From Agromyces larvae (GTDB taxonomy: Bacteria > Actinomycetota > Actinomycetes > Actinomycetales > Microbacteriaceae): DNA of 64,000 nucleotides. Positions 26,419 through 35,096 of the stretch are shown one piece after another. The notes below the pieces were generated by a model. That model did no database searches. It was not told where the DNA came from and was given only the letters and a program-made list of their open reading frames with translations. Position numbers and translations under genes: made by a program. Within the stretch, counting starts at the first letter, position 1, and every line of letters begins with the position of its first letter. Location: positions 1,054,001 through 1,118,000 of the forward strand of contig NZ_CP094528.1 of assembly GCF_022811705.1 (NCBI RefSeq), given 5' to 3'.

Positions 26419-27944
26419 CCCTCGCCGTCCTCCTCGTCGTCGTGCCGGTCGTCGGCCCAGATGCCCGCTTCGCGCTCGCGCTCGAGCTCGGCGCGCGCCT
26501 CGGCCTTCGCGTCCATGCGGTCGAAGTAGGCCTCGCGACGCTCGGCGCGAGTGGCGCGTCGGTTCTCGTCGAGGCGGGTGTCGGTACCGCGCGGGGCGGT
26601 GATGAGCTCGGCCGTCGAGGTGAGGGTCGGCTCCCAGTCGAACACGACCCCCGAGCCGGGACCGATCACGACGGTCGAGCCGGCGACGGCGCCCGCGCGG
26701 ACCAGCTGGTCTTCGACGCCGAGACGGGCGAGCCGGTCGGCGAGGTAACCGACGGCCTCGTCGTTCGTGAAGTCGGTCTGCGCGACCCAGCGCTGCGGTT
26801 TGGCGCCGAGCACTCGGTAGATGGTGCCGTAGCTGCCGCCCTCGGCGCGCACGGTGAACTCGACCGCGTCGACCGCCCGCGGCCGCATCACGATGCGCGG
26901 CACCGCCGGTGCTTCGGCCGCTTCGCGGCGGGCGGTGTCGACGAGCTCGCCGAGCGCGAAGCCGAGCTGGCGCAGCCCCTCGTGGCTCACGGTCGAGATC
27001 TCGAACACGCGGTAGCCGCGGGCCTCGAGCTCGGGTTTCACGAACTCGGCGAGGTCACGCGCCTCGGGCACGTCCACCTTGTTCAGTGCGACCAGCTGCG
27101 GACGCTCGAGCAACGGCTTCTGCCCCTCGGGCACCGGGTAGGCGGCGAGCTCGCCCAGGATGACGTCCAGATCGCTGATCGGGTCGCGGCCCGGATCGAG
27201 GGTCGCGCAGTCGAGCACGTGCAGCAACGCCGAGCAGCGTTCGACGTGGCGCAGGAAGTCGAGGCCGAGCCCCTTGCCCTCGCTCGCGCCCTCGATCAGC
27301 CCCGGCACGTCGGCCACGGTGAACCGGTGGTCGCCGGCCTGCACGACCCCGAGGTTCGGGTGGAGGGTGGTGAACGGGTAGTCGGCGATCTTGGGTCGTG
27401 CGGCCGACATCGCGGCGATGAGGCTCGACTTGCCCGCCGACGGGTACCCCACCAGTGCGACATCCGCGATGGTCTTCAGTTCGAGCGTGACCTCGCCCTC
27501 GAAGCCGGGCGTGCCGAGCAGCGCGAACCCGGGCGCCTTGCGCTTGGTGGTCGCCAGCGCGGCGTTGCCGAGCCCGCCCTGGCCGCCTTCGGCCACGACG
27601 AACCGCATGCCGGGTTCGTCGAGGTCGGCCAACTCGGTGCCGTCGGCGTCCTTCACGACCGTGCCGACCGGGACCGGCAGCTCGACGTCTTCGCCGGTCG
27701 ACCCCGACCGGTTGTCGCCCATGCCGGGCTGCCCGTTGGGCGACGTGCGGTGCGGGCGCCCGTGGTAGGCGAGCAGCGTGGTGACCTGCGGGTCGGCGAC
27801 GAGCACGATGTCGCCGCCGTTGCCGCCGTTCCCGCCATCGGGGCCGGCGAGCGGCTTGAACTTCTCACGGCGCACCGACACGCAGCCGTTGCCTCCGTGT
27901 CCGGCCTTCACGAACAGCCGGACCTCGTCGACGAAACTGACCAT
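26415..27944 (-). CDS. obg: Obg/CgtA GTPase with OCT domain
   Basis: 509-aa ribosome-assembly and stress GTPase. Residues 1-158 form the glycine-rich Obg fold ([28 protein letters not shown]). Next is the G domain with G1 [11 protein letters not shown]2 [11 protein letters not shown]3 DVPGLIEGA and G4 NKVD. An OCT domain typical of Gram-positive Obg follows ([26 protein letters not shown]), and the tail is acidic. Placed downstream of L21 and L27, the classic rplU-rpmA-obg order. GGAGAGGC precedes the ATG. Confidence 0.97.
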   Translation of the reverse strand: MVSFVDEVRLFVKAGHGGNGCVSVRREKFKPLAGPDGGNGGNGGDIVLVADPQVTTLLAYHGRPHRTSPNGQPGMGDNRSGSTGEDVELPVPVGTVVKDADGTELADLDEPGMRFVVAEGGQGGLGNAALATTKRKAPGFALLGTPGFEGEVTLELKTIADVALVGYPSAGKSSLIAAMSAARPKIADYPFTTLHPNLGVVQAGDHRFTVADVPGLIEGASEGKGLGLDFLRHVERCSALLHVLDCATLDPGRDPISDLDVILGELAAYPVPEGQKPLLERPQLVALNKVDVPEARDLAEFVKPELEARGYRVFEISTVSHEGLRQLGFALGELVDTARREAAEAPAVPRIVMRPRAVDAVEFTVRAEGGSYGTIYRVLGAKPQRWVAQTDFTNDEAVGYLADRLARLGVEDQLVRAGAVAGSTVVIGPGSGVVFDWEPTLTSTAELITAPRGTDTRLDENRRATRAERREAYFDRMDAKAEARAELEREREAGIWADDRHDDEEDGEG

Positions 27945-28015
27945 GTCGATGCCTCTCCTCTGATGAAACGCGTGAGGGCGAGCCGAAGCTCGCCCTCACG
28001 ACATCGATCGCCCGA

Positions 28016-28273
28016 TTACTCGGCGACCGCCACGATGTTGACGACCTTGCGGCCGCCCTTCGCGCCGAACTGCACCGCGCCCGCCTCGAGGGCGAACAGC
28101 GTGTCGTCACCGCCGCGGCCGACGCCTGCGCCGGGGTGGAAGTGCGTGCCGCGCTGGCGGACGATGATCTCGCCGGCCTGCACGACCTGACCGCCGAAGC
28201 GCTTCACGCCGAGGCGCTGCGCGTTCGAGTCACGACCGTTGCGAGTGGAGCTCGCACCCTTCTTGTGTGCCAT
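28016..28273 (-). CDS. rpmA: 50S ribosomal protein L27
   Basis: 85-aa ribosomal protein. The N terminus [20 protein letters not shown] and the following [24 protein letters not shown] and [11 protein letters not shown] match L27 throughout. No extended N-terminal cleavage sequence of the Firmicutes type is present. Twenty-one bases after rplU, same operon. Confidence 0.98.
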   Translation of the reverse strand: MAHKKGASSTRNGRDSNAQRLGVKRFGGQVVQAGEIIVRQRGTHFHPGAGVGRGGDDTLFALEAGAVQFGAKGGRKVVNIVAVAE

Positions 28274-28294
28274 GTCTTCGTCTCCCTCTGGCCG

Positions 28295-28603
28295 TTACTT
28301 GATGCCGGTGACCTTGACGCGCGTGAGGTCCTGGCGGTGCCCCTGGCGCTTCTTGTAACCGGTCTTGTTCTTGAACTTCTGGATCACGATCTTCGGGCCG
28401 CGGAGATCGCCGAGAACCTCAGCGGTGACCGTGACCTTCGCGAGCGACTTCGCGTCGGAGGTGATCTTGTCGCCGTCGACGAGGAGAACCGGCGTGAGCT
28501 GCACGTTGCCGTCCTTGTCGGCCTGCACTCGGTCCATCGTCACGATGGTGCCGACTTCGACCTTCTCCTGTCGGCCTCCGGCGCGCACTACTGCGTAAAC
28601 CAC
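28295..28603 (-). CDS. rplU: 50S ribosomal protein L21
   Basis: 102-aa ribosomal protein. It starts [20 protein letters not shown] and contains VLLVDGDKI and the signature [20 protein letters not shown] before TRVKVTGIK. The start is a GTG at 28603. First gene of the rplU-rpmA-obg-proB-proA transcript, with a leader of about 140 bases. Confidence 0.98.
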   Translation of the reverse strand: MVYAVVRAGGRQEKVEVGTIVTMDRVQADKDGNVQLTPVLLVDGDKITSDAKSLAKVTVTAEVLGDLRGPKIVIQKFKNKTGYKKRQGHRQDLTRVKVTGIK

Positions 28604-28748
28604 TACTCGTACCTATCTTTGGGGAGCCTCGCGGCCCCGACTGCCTGATGGGGTTGTCACTGCGCGGAAGACCCCAGCGGGATGGAGGGTCGTCACTGCC
28701 AGAAAACTGTGCGTGCCCGCCGGGATAAGCCGGTGGCACCAACGGTCG
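28604..28748 (-). ncRNA. Long 5' leader of the rplU operon
   Basis: From the predicted start point near 28742 to the rplU GTG. It contains stem-forming stretches (GTGACGACCCTCCATCCC, GGGGCCGCGAGGCTCCCC) and is a likely ribosomal-protein leader, possibly regulated by L21 itself. No known motif was matched. Confidence 0.4.
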
Positions 28749-28777
28749 AGTCTATCGGATGCCTCGTGGCCGGTCAA
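28749..28777 (-). promoter_or_regulatory. Promoter of rplU-rpmA-obg
   Basis: TTGACC (28777-28772) and TAGACT (28754-28749) with exactly 17 bases between them on the minus strand, a good housekeeping-sigma promoter. Confidence 0.75.
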
Positions 28778-28822
28778 ACGCGCGACACGCCCCGCCGGCC
28801 GCACCCAGCATATGCTCAGGGC

Positions 28823-29107
28823 ATGGCCGTGCTCATCGATCCACCGCTCTGGCCGCGCCACGGCACGGTCTGGAGCCACCTCGTGAGCGATGCCTCGATC
28901 GACGAGCTGCAGGCGTTCGCCCGGCACGCGGGTCTGCCCGAGCGGGCCTTCGACCTCGACCACTACGACGTCCCGGCCGAGCGGTACGACGAACTCGTCG
29001 CGCTCGGCGCGGAGCCGGTGGATGCGCGCCTGCTGGTGCGTCGACTCGCCGCGAGCGGCCTGCGGGTCACGCCGCGCGAGCGGCGCGCCCGCCGGTCACT
29101 CGGCTGA
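28823..29107 (+). CDS. DUF4031 domain protein
   Basis: 94-aa cytosolic protein that fits the DUF4031 family: MAVLIDPPLWPRHGTVWSHL at the start, SDASIDELQAFARHAGLPER, DLDHYDVPAERYDELVALGA and a basic end. Function unknown. The ATG at 28823 directly begins the family sequence. It faces the RNase E/G gene and their 3' ends overlap by 12 bases (29096-29107). Confidence 0.85.
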   Translation: MAVLIDPPLWPRHGTVWSHLVSDASIDELQAFARHAGLPERAFDLDHYDVPAERYDELVALGAEPVDARLLVRRLAASGLRVTPRERRARRSLG

Positions 29108-31699
29108 ATCCGCCTCGGTCGGTTCGGCGCGCACGATCACCGGGGCGGCACCCGCGGTGCTCAGCGCCGTGGTCGAGACCCGCCGGCTCCGCGAGCGCCC
29201 TTCGCCCTGCGCCTTCGGTGCGGGCAGCGCGTCGAGCACCGAGCCGAGCAGTTCGTCGGGGTCGACCGCCGGCTTGGGCCGCTCGCGGCGCACCGGCGCC
29301 TCGGGCAGGTCGAGCACCGGCACCGCCGGAGCGGTCGGCTGGTCGGCGGCAGCGGGTTCGGATGCGGGGACGCCCGCGGGCGCGCCCGCCGACGCCGAGG
29401 CGTCCGCCGAGGTGGCGCGCCGGTGCCGGCCCCGGCGACGCGAGCCGCGCGACTCCGACGCGGGCTCGGCATCCGTGGTCGCCGGCACCGCCTCGACGAC
29501 GTCGCCGGCCTGCGCGGCGGGCTCGTCGGCGGCGGGGCGTCCGGGCTCGCCGTGCGCGAGCGTGGAGGCCGCGATCTTCGCGAGTGCGTTCTTCGCGTCC
29601 TCGGTGATGGCGTGCGTGCCCGCGTGCGGCTTCGACTCGGCGGCGGGTGCCGGCTGATGTTGCTGACCGCCGCCGCGGTTGCGGCGCCGCTCGACCTGCT
29701 GCTGCGGGGCACGGTGCTTCAGGATCGGCTCGTGGTGCACGATGATGCCGCGCCCGGCGCAGACCTCGCACGGCTCGCTGAACGACTCCAGCAACCCGAG
29801 ACCGAGCTTCTTGCGGGTCATCTGCACGAGGCCGAGCGAGGTGACCTCGGCGACCTGGTGCTTGGTGCGGTCGCGGCTCAGGCACTCGACGAGGCGACGC
29901 AGCACGAGATCGCGGTTCGACTCGAGCACCATGTCGATGAAGTCGACCACGATGATGCCGCCGATGTCGCGCAGCCGCAGCTGGCGCACGATCTCTTCGG
30001 CCGCTTCGAGGTTGTTCTTCGTGACGGTCTCTTCGAGGTTGCCGCCCGATCCGACGAACTTGCCGGTGTTCACGTCGACGACGGTCATCGCCTCGGTGCG
30101 GTCGATGATGAGCGAACCGCCCGACGGCAGCCACACCTTGCGCTCGAGGGCCTTCTCGATCTGCTCGGTGATGCGGAACTCATCGAACGCGTCGCGCTCG
30201 CCCGAGTAGGCCTCGACACGCTCGAGCAGGTCGGGCGCTACGGCGCCGAGGTACCGCTCGATGGTCTGCCGAGCCTCGTCGCCGGCGATGATCATCTTCT
30301 GGAAGTCCTCGTTGAAGACGTCGCGCACGATCTTCACGAGCAGGTCGGGCTCGGAGTGCAGCAGCGCGGGCGCCTGCACCTTCTCGAGCGCCGCCGAGAT
30401 GTCGGCCCACTGGGCGGTGAGCCGGTTCACGTCGAGCGTGAGCTGCTCCTCGGTCGCGCCCTCCGCCGCCGTGCGCACGATGACGCCGACGTTCTCGGGC
30501 AGGACCTCTTTCAGGATCTTCTTCAGGCGCGCGCGCTCGGTGTCGGGGAGCTTGCGGCTGATGCCGTTCATCGAGCCGTTCGGCACGTACACGAGGTAGC
30601 GGCCGGGCAGCGAGACCTGGCTGGTGAGGCGGGCGCCCTTGTGGCCGACCGGGTCCTTCGTGACCTGCACGAGCACCTTGTCGCCGGGCTTCAACGCGAG
30701 CTCGATGCGGCGGGGCTGGTTCTTCTCGCCGTTCTCGGCGGCGGCCTCCCAGTCGACCTCGCCCGAGTAGAGCACCGCGTTGCGGCCCCGGCCGATGTCG
30801 ACGAACGCGGCCTCCATGCTCGGCAGCACGTTCTGCACGCGGCCGAGGTACACGTTGCCGATGAGCGACGCGTCCTGGTTGCGCGCGACGTAGTGCTCGA
30901 CGAGCACGCCGTCCTCGAGGACGCCGATCTGGATCCGGCCGCCCTTCTGACGGACGATCATCTGCCGGTCGACCGACTCGCGGCGGGCGAGGAACTCGGC
31001 CTCGGTGATCACCGCACGGCGCCGGCCCGCGTCACGGCCGTCGCGGCGACGCTGCTTCTTCGCCTCGAGGCGGGTCGACCCCTTCACCTTCTGCGGCTCG
31101 GTGATGAGCTCGGGTTCGCGGGGCTTGCGCACCTTGACGACGGTGTTCGCGGGCTCGTCGCCCGACGCCCGGCCCTCTTCGCCGCTGCGGCGGCGGGCGC
31201 GACGGCGCACGGTCGACGAGGCTTCCTCGCCGGCGCGGTCGCCGCGGTCGCGGTCGCCGCGGTCGCGGTCGCTGCGCTCGGGCCGATCGGGCACCGCGAG
31301 CACGGGCGGCGCTCGGAAGATCAGCGACGTCGTCGTGAGCGCGGACGTCTCGATCGGCGCGAGGTGCTCGGCCGACTCGGATGCCTCGGGCTCGACCTCG
31401 GCGGACGCGGTCGTCTCGCCCGCTGCCCCGTCGATCGAGCCCGTACCCTCGGCCGCGGCGGTCTCGACCGCCGGGGCGGGCACCGCGGACTCGACCGGCT
31501 GCGGCGCGTCGTTCGTCGTCGCCTCGGCGGGGACGTCCGTCGCCGTCGACTCGGCGTCGCCGGGGGTCGCCGGTCGGGCGCCGACCGTCGCTCCGCCCCG
31601 CCCGCGACCGCGTCGCCCGGTGAAGAATCCCCCGCGTCGCTTCGGTGCGCCTGCGCCGGTCTCTGACCCGCCGGCGTTGTTCTCGTTGCCTTCCACCAT
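29096..31699 (-). CDS. rne: Ribonuclease E/G family endoribonuclease
   Basis: 867-aa RNase E/G, the central mRNA-decay and rRNA-processing endonuclease. As in other actinobacteria the catalytic part lies in the middle: an S1 RNA-binding domain around 280-350 (NVYLGRVQNVLPSMEAAFVD), 5' sensor/RNase H-like regions, and the DNase I-like domain with catalytic Asp residues in TVVDVNTGKFVG and IVVDFIDMVL. The zinc-link CEVCAGRG follows. It is flanked by disordered arms: N-terminal Arg/Gly and Asp-Arg repeats and a C-terminal Ala/Pro/Glu-rich arm, likely RNA- or partner-binding. ATG at 31699 starts MVEGNENNAGG. Confidence 0.95.
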   Translation of the reverse strand: MVEGNENNAGGSETGAGAPKRRGGFFTGRRGRGRGGATVGARPATPGDAESTATDVPAEATTNDAPQPVESAVPAPAVETAAAEGTGSIDGAAGETTASAEVEPEASESAEHLAPIETSALTTTSLIFRAPPVLAVPDRPERSDRDRGDRDRGDRAGEEASSTVRRRARRRSGEEGRASGDEPANTVVKVRKPREPELITEPQKVKGSTRLEAKKQRRRDGRDAGRRRAVITEAEFLARRESVDRQMIVRQKGGRIQIGVLEDGVLVEHYVARNQDASLIGNVYLGRVQNVLPSMEAAFVDIGRGRNAVLYSGEVDWEAAAENGEKNQPRRIELALKPGDKVLVQVTKDPVGHKGARLTSQVSLPGRYLVYVPNGSMNGISRKLPDTERARLKKILKEVLPENVGVIVRTAAEGATEEQLTLDVNRLTAQWADISAALEKVQAPALLHSEPDLLVKIVRDVFNEDFQKMIIAGDEARQTIERYLGAVAPDLLERVEAYSGERDAFDEFRITEQIEKALERKVWLPSGGSLIIDRTEAMTVVDVNTGKFVGSGGNLEETVTKNNLEAAEEIVRQLRLRDIGGIIVVDFIDMVLESNRDLVLRRLVECLSRDRTKHQVAEVTSLGLVQMTRKKLGLGLLESFSEPCEVCAGRGIIVHHEPILKHRAPQQQVERRRNRGGGQQHQPAPAAESKPHAGTHAITEDAKNALAKIAASTLAHGEPGRPAADEPAAQAGDVVEAVPATTDAEPASESRGSRRRGRHRRATSADASASAGAPAGVPASEPAAADQPTAPAVPVLDLPEAPVRRERPKPAVDPDELLGSVLDALPAPKAQGEGRSRSRRVSTTALSTAGAAPVIVRAEPTEADSAE

Positions 31700-31972
31700 C
31701 CCTGGTGCACTCCTACACCGGGTACGACGGCCGCGCCGTCCGTCCCGTACTCCTCGAGCGGAATCGCGCCTGGCGCGACCCCGCCAATCCTTCACTGCTG
31801 CGACCGGCCGTCGGCCGGATCGCCACGTCTCGCGGTGTCCTCACCGCAGTGCGGATGCGGTGCATCCTCAAAGCCTTCGTTGGCGTCGCGCCGGGCGCGG
31901 CCCGGACGACTCCCTCGATTATCGCATGCTTCGCACAGCAGCCGTCGGAACCCGCGTGCCAGAATACGAACC

Positions 31973-32599
31973 ATGCCCGACGCCCCCGCCCCCACCCGCC
32001 GTCTCGGACTCGGCATCGCCCTCCTGATCCTGGGGGCGCTGGGCCTCCTGGCGGCGTTCGAGCTCTCCGTCGAGAAGGTGCTCACCCTCACCGATCCGAG
32101 CCATGTTCCCTCGTGCAACGTGGGGGTGCTCGTGGGCTGCGGCGTGAACCTCGCGAGCTGGCAGGGCGGGGTGTTCGGGTTCCCGAACCCGTTCCTCGGG
32201 CTGATGGCGTGGCCGGTCGTGATCACGATCGCCGTCGCGCTCATCGGCGGGGTGAGATTCCCCCGCTGGTTCTGGATCGCGTTCAACGCAGGCGTCGCCG
32301 GAGCACTCGTCTTCGTGGGCTGGCTCATCTACCAGAGCATCTACGTGCTCGACGTGCTCTGCCCCTGGTGCATGCTCACCTGGGCGGTCACCATCCCGAC
32401 GTTCTGGATCGTCACGCTCGACAACCTGCGCGAGGGCCGGTTCGGCTCCTCGGAGCGGGCGCGACGCCTCGGTGCGGCCTGGTTCGGCTGGATCCCGCTC
32501 ATCACCGTCGTCTGCTACGCGATCGTCATCCTGCTCGCCCAGGCGCAGATGAACGCGATCCCGCGGGTGCTCATCGACCTGCAGAACTTCTTCCGCTGA
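31973..32599 (+). CDS. Vitamin K epoxide reductase (VKOR) family membrane protein
   Basis: 208-aa four- to five-helix membrane protein that reoxidises DsbA-like partners using quinone. The loop Cys pair is in SCNVGVLVGCGVNLASW and the active-site C-x-x-C is LCPWCMLTW; the conserved Ser/Gly region FPNPFLGLMAWP is present. It has no fused thioredoxin domain, so its Dsb partner is encoded elsewhere. ATG at 31973. Followed by a repeat array and the convergent ndk. Confidence 0.93.
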   Translation: MPDAPAPTRRLGLGIALLILGALGLLAAFELSVEKVLTLTDPSHVPSCNVGVLVGCGVNLASWQGGVFGFPNPFLGLMAWPVVITIAVALIGGVRFPRWFWIAFNAGVAGALVFVGWLIYQSIYVLDVLCPWCMLTWAVTIPTFWIVTLDNLREGRFGSSERARRLGAAWFGWIPLITVVCYAIVILLAQAQMNAIPRVLIDLQNFFR

Positions 32600-32601
32600 G
32601 C

Positions 32602-32845
32602 TCTCCGAGCCCGTCGAAGGGGCGCTCCGCCGAGCTCCCCGAGCTCCCTGAGCCCGTCGAAGGGCGCTCCGCCGAGCTCCCTGAGCCTGTCGAAGGGCGC
32701 TCCGCCGAGCTCCCTGAGCCCGTCGAAGGGGCGCTCCGCCGACTCCCCGAGCTCCCTGAGCCCGTCGAAGGGGCTCCCTTCGACAGGCTCAGGGAGCTTC
32801 GACAGGCTCAGGGAGCTTCGACAGGCTCAGGGAGCTTCTCCGGGC
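32602..32845. repeat. REP-like array: five forward and three inverted GAGCCTGTCGAAGG units
   Basis: Forward units (CTGAGCCCGTCGAAGGGGCG and variants) begin near 32607, 32650, 32682, 32715 and 32758. From 32777 the inverted unit CTTCGACAGGCTCAGGGAG occurs three times. It fills the whole space between the convergent VKOR and ndk genes and can fold into a very large stem. Such a 'TTCGACAGGCTCAGG' repeat is widespread in actinobacterial intergenic DNA. Confidence 0.9.
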
Positions 32846-33268
32846 TCAGGCGAACCAGAGCGCGAGCTCGCGCTCGGCCGACTCGCGCGAGTCGGAGCCG
32901 TGCACCAGGTTCTGCTGCACCTTGAGGCCCCAGTCGCGACCGAAGTCGCCGCGGATCGAGCCGGGCGCCGCCGTCGTCGGGTCGGTCGTGCCGGCGAGCA
33001 CCCGGAACCCTTCGATCACGCGGTTGCCCGCGATGCGCAACGCGACCACCGGGCCCGACTGCATGAACTCGATGAGCGGCTCGTAGAACGGCTTGCCCTC
33101 GTGCTCGGCGTAGTGCTTCGCGAGCAGTTCGCGGTCGGCCTGCACCAGGCGGATGTCGACGAGCGAGTAGCCCTTCGCTTCGATGCGGCGCAGGATCTCG
33201 CCGGTGAGGTTGCGGGCCACGCCGTCGGGCTTGACGAGCACCAGGGTCTCCTCGATGCCGTTGCTCAT
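32846..33268 (-). CDS. ndk: Nucleoside diphosphate kinase
   Basis: 140-aa NDK, balancing (d)NTP pools by phosphotransfer through a His. The sequence begins MSNGIEETLVLVKPDGVARN and shows FYEPLIEFMQSGPVVALRIA, then GTTDPTTAAPGSIRGDFG and the active-site His in NLVHGSDSRESAEREL. ATG at 33268 overlaps the stop of the DUF4233 gene. Tail of the ileS-folC-DUF4233-ndk minus-strand cluster. Confidence 0.98.
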   Translation of the reverse strand: MSNGIEETLVLVKPDGVARNLTGEILRRIEAKGYSLVDIRLVQADRELLAKHYAEHEGKPFYEPLIEFMQSGPVVALRIAGNRVIEGFRVLAGTTDPTTAAPGSIRGDFGRDWGLKVQQNLVHGSDSRESAERELALWFA

Positions 33269-33726
33269 TGCGGTTCCTTTCCGGGTTCGGCCGCAGCCGC
33301 CCTGTCTCGGTCGATTCGTGCGCCGACGACCATGCAGTACGCCCACAGGCCGCCGAAGAGTGCGCCGACGACGTACATCGCCGGGTTGATGATGCCCGCC
33401 ACGATCACCACGACCTGGATCGCCCAGCCGAGCCAGAACGCCCAGCGGAACCGCAGCAGGCCGATCGTCGCGACGAGCAGCAGGATGATGACGCCGCCGG
33501 CGGCCAGCGCCACCCACGACGGAAGGCCCCACGCGCCGCCGGCGGCGTCGGCGAGGCCCCAGATGACGAGCGCGGCGAGGAACACCACGACGGTCTCGAA
33601 GGCGAGCACGATCGAGGCGAGGCTGCGGCGCACCGAAGTCGGCCGAGCCGCACCGGCGGGCGCGTCGGATGCAGCGGGCTCGGTCGCCGGCTCGACGGGG
33701 TCGGACGGATCGGATGCTGCGCTCAT
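33265..33726 (-). CDS. DUF4233 membrane protein
   Basis: 153-aa protein of the actinobacterial DUF4233 family, always near folC and ndk. After a disordered acidic N terminus (about 1-35) come RRSLASIVLAFETVVVFLAA and three further hydrophobic helices, including NPAMYVVGALFGGLWAYCMV. Start chosen at 33726, where ATGA overlaps the folC stop; a start 12 bases upstream is less likely. Function unknown. Confidence 0.9.
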   Translation of the reverse strand: MSAASDPSDPVEPATEPAASDAPAGAARPTSVRRSLASIVLAFETVVVFLAALVIWGLADAAGGAWGLPSWVALAAGGVIILLLVATIGLLRFRWAFWLGWAIQVVVIVAGIINPAMYVVGALFGGLWAYCMVVGARIDRDRAAAAEPGKEPQ

Positions 33727-35096
33727 TCGCCGCTCCATCCGCGATCCCGCGCGAACGCGACGACCTCGCCGACGAGCGTGACCGAGCCGGTCGCGACCAC
33801 GCCGCGGCCCGGGGCGTCGGCCGCCCAGTCGCGCGCCTCCTCGAGGGCGTCCTCGAGGCGGTCGGCCGAGGTGACCCGTTCGGGGCCGACGACCGAGGCG
33901 ATGCGGGCCGCGAGCTCGCCGACCTCGACCGCCCGATCCGACGACGACCGCGTCACGACGAAGGTCGCGCCCGTCGGTTCGAGCGCGCGGGCGATGCCCT
34001 CGGCGTCCTTGTCGGCGAGGATGCCGAGCACGATGACGAGCTCGGTGAAGTCGAAGTACTCCTCGAGGGCCGCGGCGAGCGACGCGGCGCCGTGCGGGTT
34101 GTGGGCGGCGTCGACGATGAGCGTCGGGTCGGCGGCGATCCGCTGCAGGCGCCCGGGCGAGGTGACCGCTGCAAGACCGGCCTGTACGACCTCATCGGGG
34201 ATGCGCGCGACGCCGAGGAACGACTCCACCGCGGCGATCGCGACGGCGGCGTTCTCGGCCTGATGGCGGCCGAACAACGGCAGCGCGAGGTCGCGGTACT
34301 CCCCCGCGAGCCCGCGTACCGACACGAGCTGCCCGCCGACCGCGACGCGGCTGTCGATCACGGCGAACCCGCCGCCCTCGACCTCGAAGGTGCCGTCGGC
34401 GCGCGCTGCCGCCTCGCGCAGCACCTCGAGCACCGCCGGCTGCTGGAACGCGGTGACGACATCGGCGCCCGGCTTCACGATGCCCGACTTGGTGCGGGCG
34501 ATCTGCTCGACCGTGCCGCCGAGGCGGCGCTCGTGGTCGAGGGCGATCGGGGAGAACACCGCGACCTGGCCGTCGGCCACGTTCGTCGAGTCCCACTCGC
34601 CGCCCATGCCGACCTCGAGCACCATCACGTCGACCGGGGCATCCGCGAAGCAGGCGAACGCGAGCACCGTGAGCGCCTCGAAGAAGGTGAGCCGCGCCTC
34701 GCCGGCGGCGACGAGCTCGTCGTCGACGAGCGAGACGATCGGCTCGATCTCGTCCCAGATGCGCGCGACGTCGGCGTCGGCGATGGGCTCGCCGTCGATC
34801 AGGATCCGCTCGGTGAACCGCTCGAGGTGCGGGCTGGTGAGCAGGCCGGTGCGCAGACCGTCGGCGCGCAGCAGGCTCTCGACGATACGGCTCGTCGAGG
34901 TCTTGCCGTTCGTCCCGGTGAGGTGGATCACCGGTGCCGACCGGTGCGGGTCGCCGAGCAGCTCGACAGCGCGCCGGGTGGCGCCGAGGCGCGGCTCGGG
35001 GGCCGCCTCGCCGACCCGGCCGAGCAGGTCGGCGTACACCGCGTCGGCGGCCTCGCGGGCGTCGGGGTCGAAGTCGGGGTCGAACTCGTCGGTCAT
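33723..35096 (-). CDS. folC: Bifunctional folylpolyglutamate/dihydrofolate synthase
   Basis: 457-aa Mur-ligase-type enzyme adding glutamate to (dihydro)folates. Motifs are the P-loop [20 protein letters not shown] near 55-75, [47 protein letters not shown] and the C-terminal VDAAHNPHG with [13 protein letters not shown]. It overlaps ileS by four bases (35093-35096), so translation is coupled to the tRNA synthetase gene, a common order (valS or ileS before folC) in actinobacteria. Confidence 0.96.
   Translation of the reverse strand: MTDEFDPDFDPDAREAADAVYADLLGRVGEAAPEPRLGATRRAVELLGDPHRSAPVIHLTGTNGKTSTSRIVESLLRADGLRTGLLTSPHLERFTERILIDGEPIADADVARIWDEIEPIVSLVDDELVAAGEARLTFFEALTVLAFACFADAPVDVMVLEVGMGGEWDSTNVADGQVAVFSPIALDHERRLGGTVEQIARTKSGIVKPGADVVTAFQQPAVLEVLREAAARADGTFEVEGGGFAVIDSRVAVGGQLVSVRGLAGEYRDLALPLFGRHQAENAAVAIAAVESFLGVARIPDEVVQAGLAAVTSPGRLQRIAADPTLIVDAAHNPHGAASLAAALEEYFDFTELVIVLGILADKDAEGIARALEPTGATFVVTRSSSDRAVEVGELAARIASVVGPERVTSADRLEDALEEARDWAADAPGRGVVATGSVTLVGEVVAFARDRGWSGE

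Noticed and set aside
32602-32845. CRISPR array
   Set aside because: Units are degenerate, spacing is irregular, orientation switches halfway, and there are no unique spacers or cas genes.
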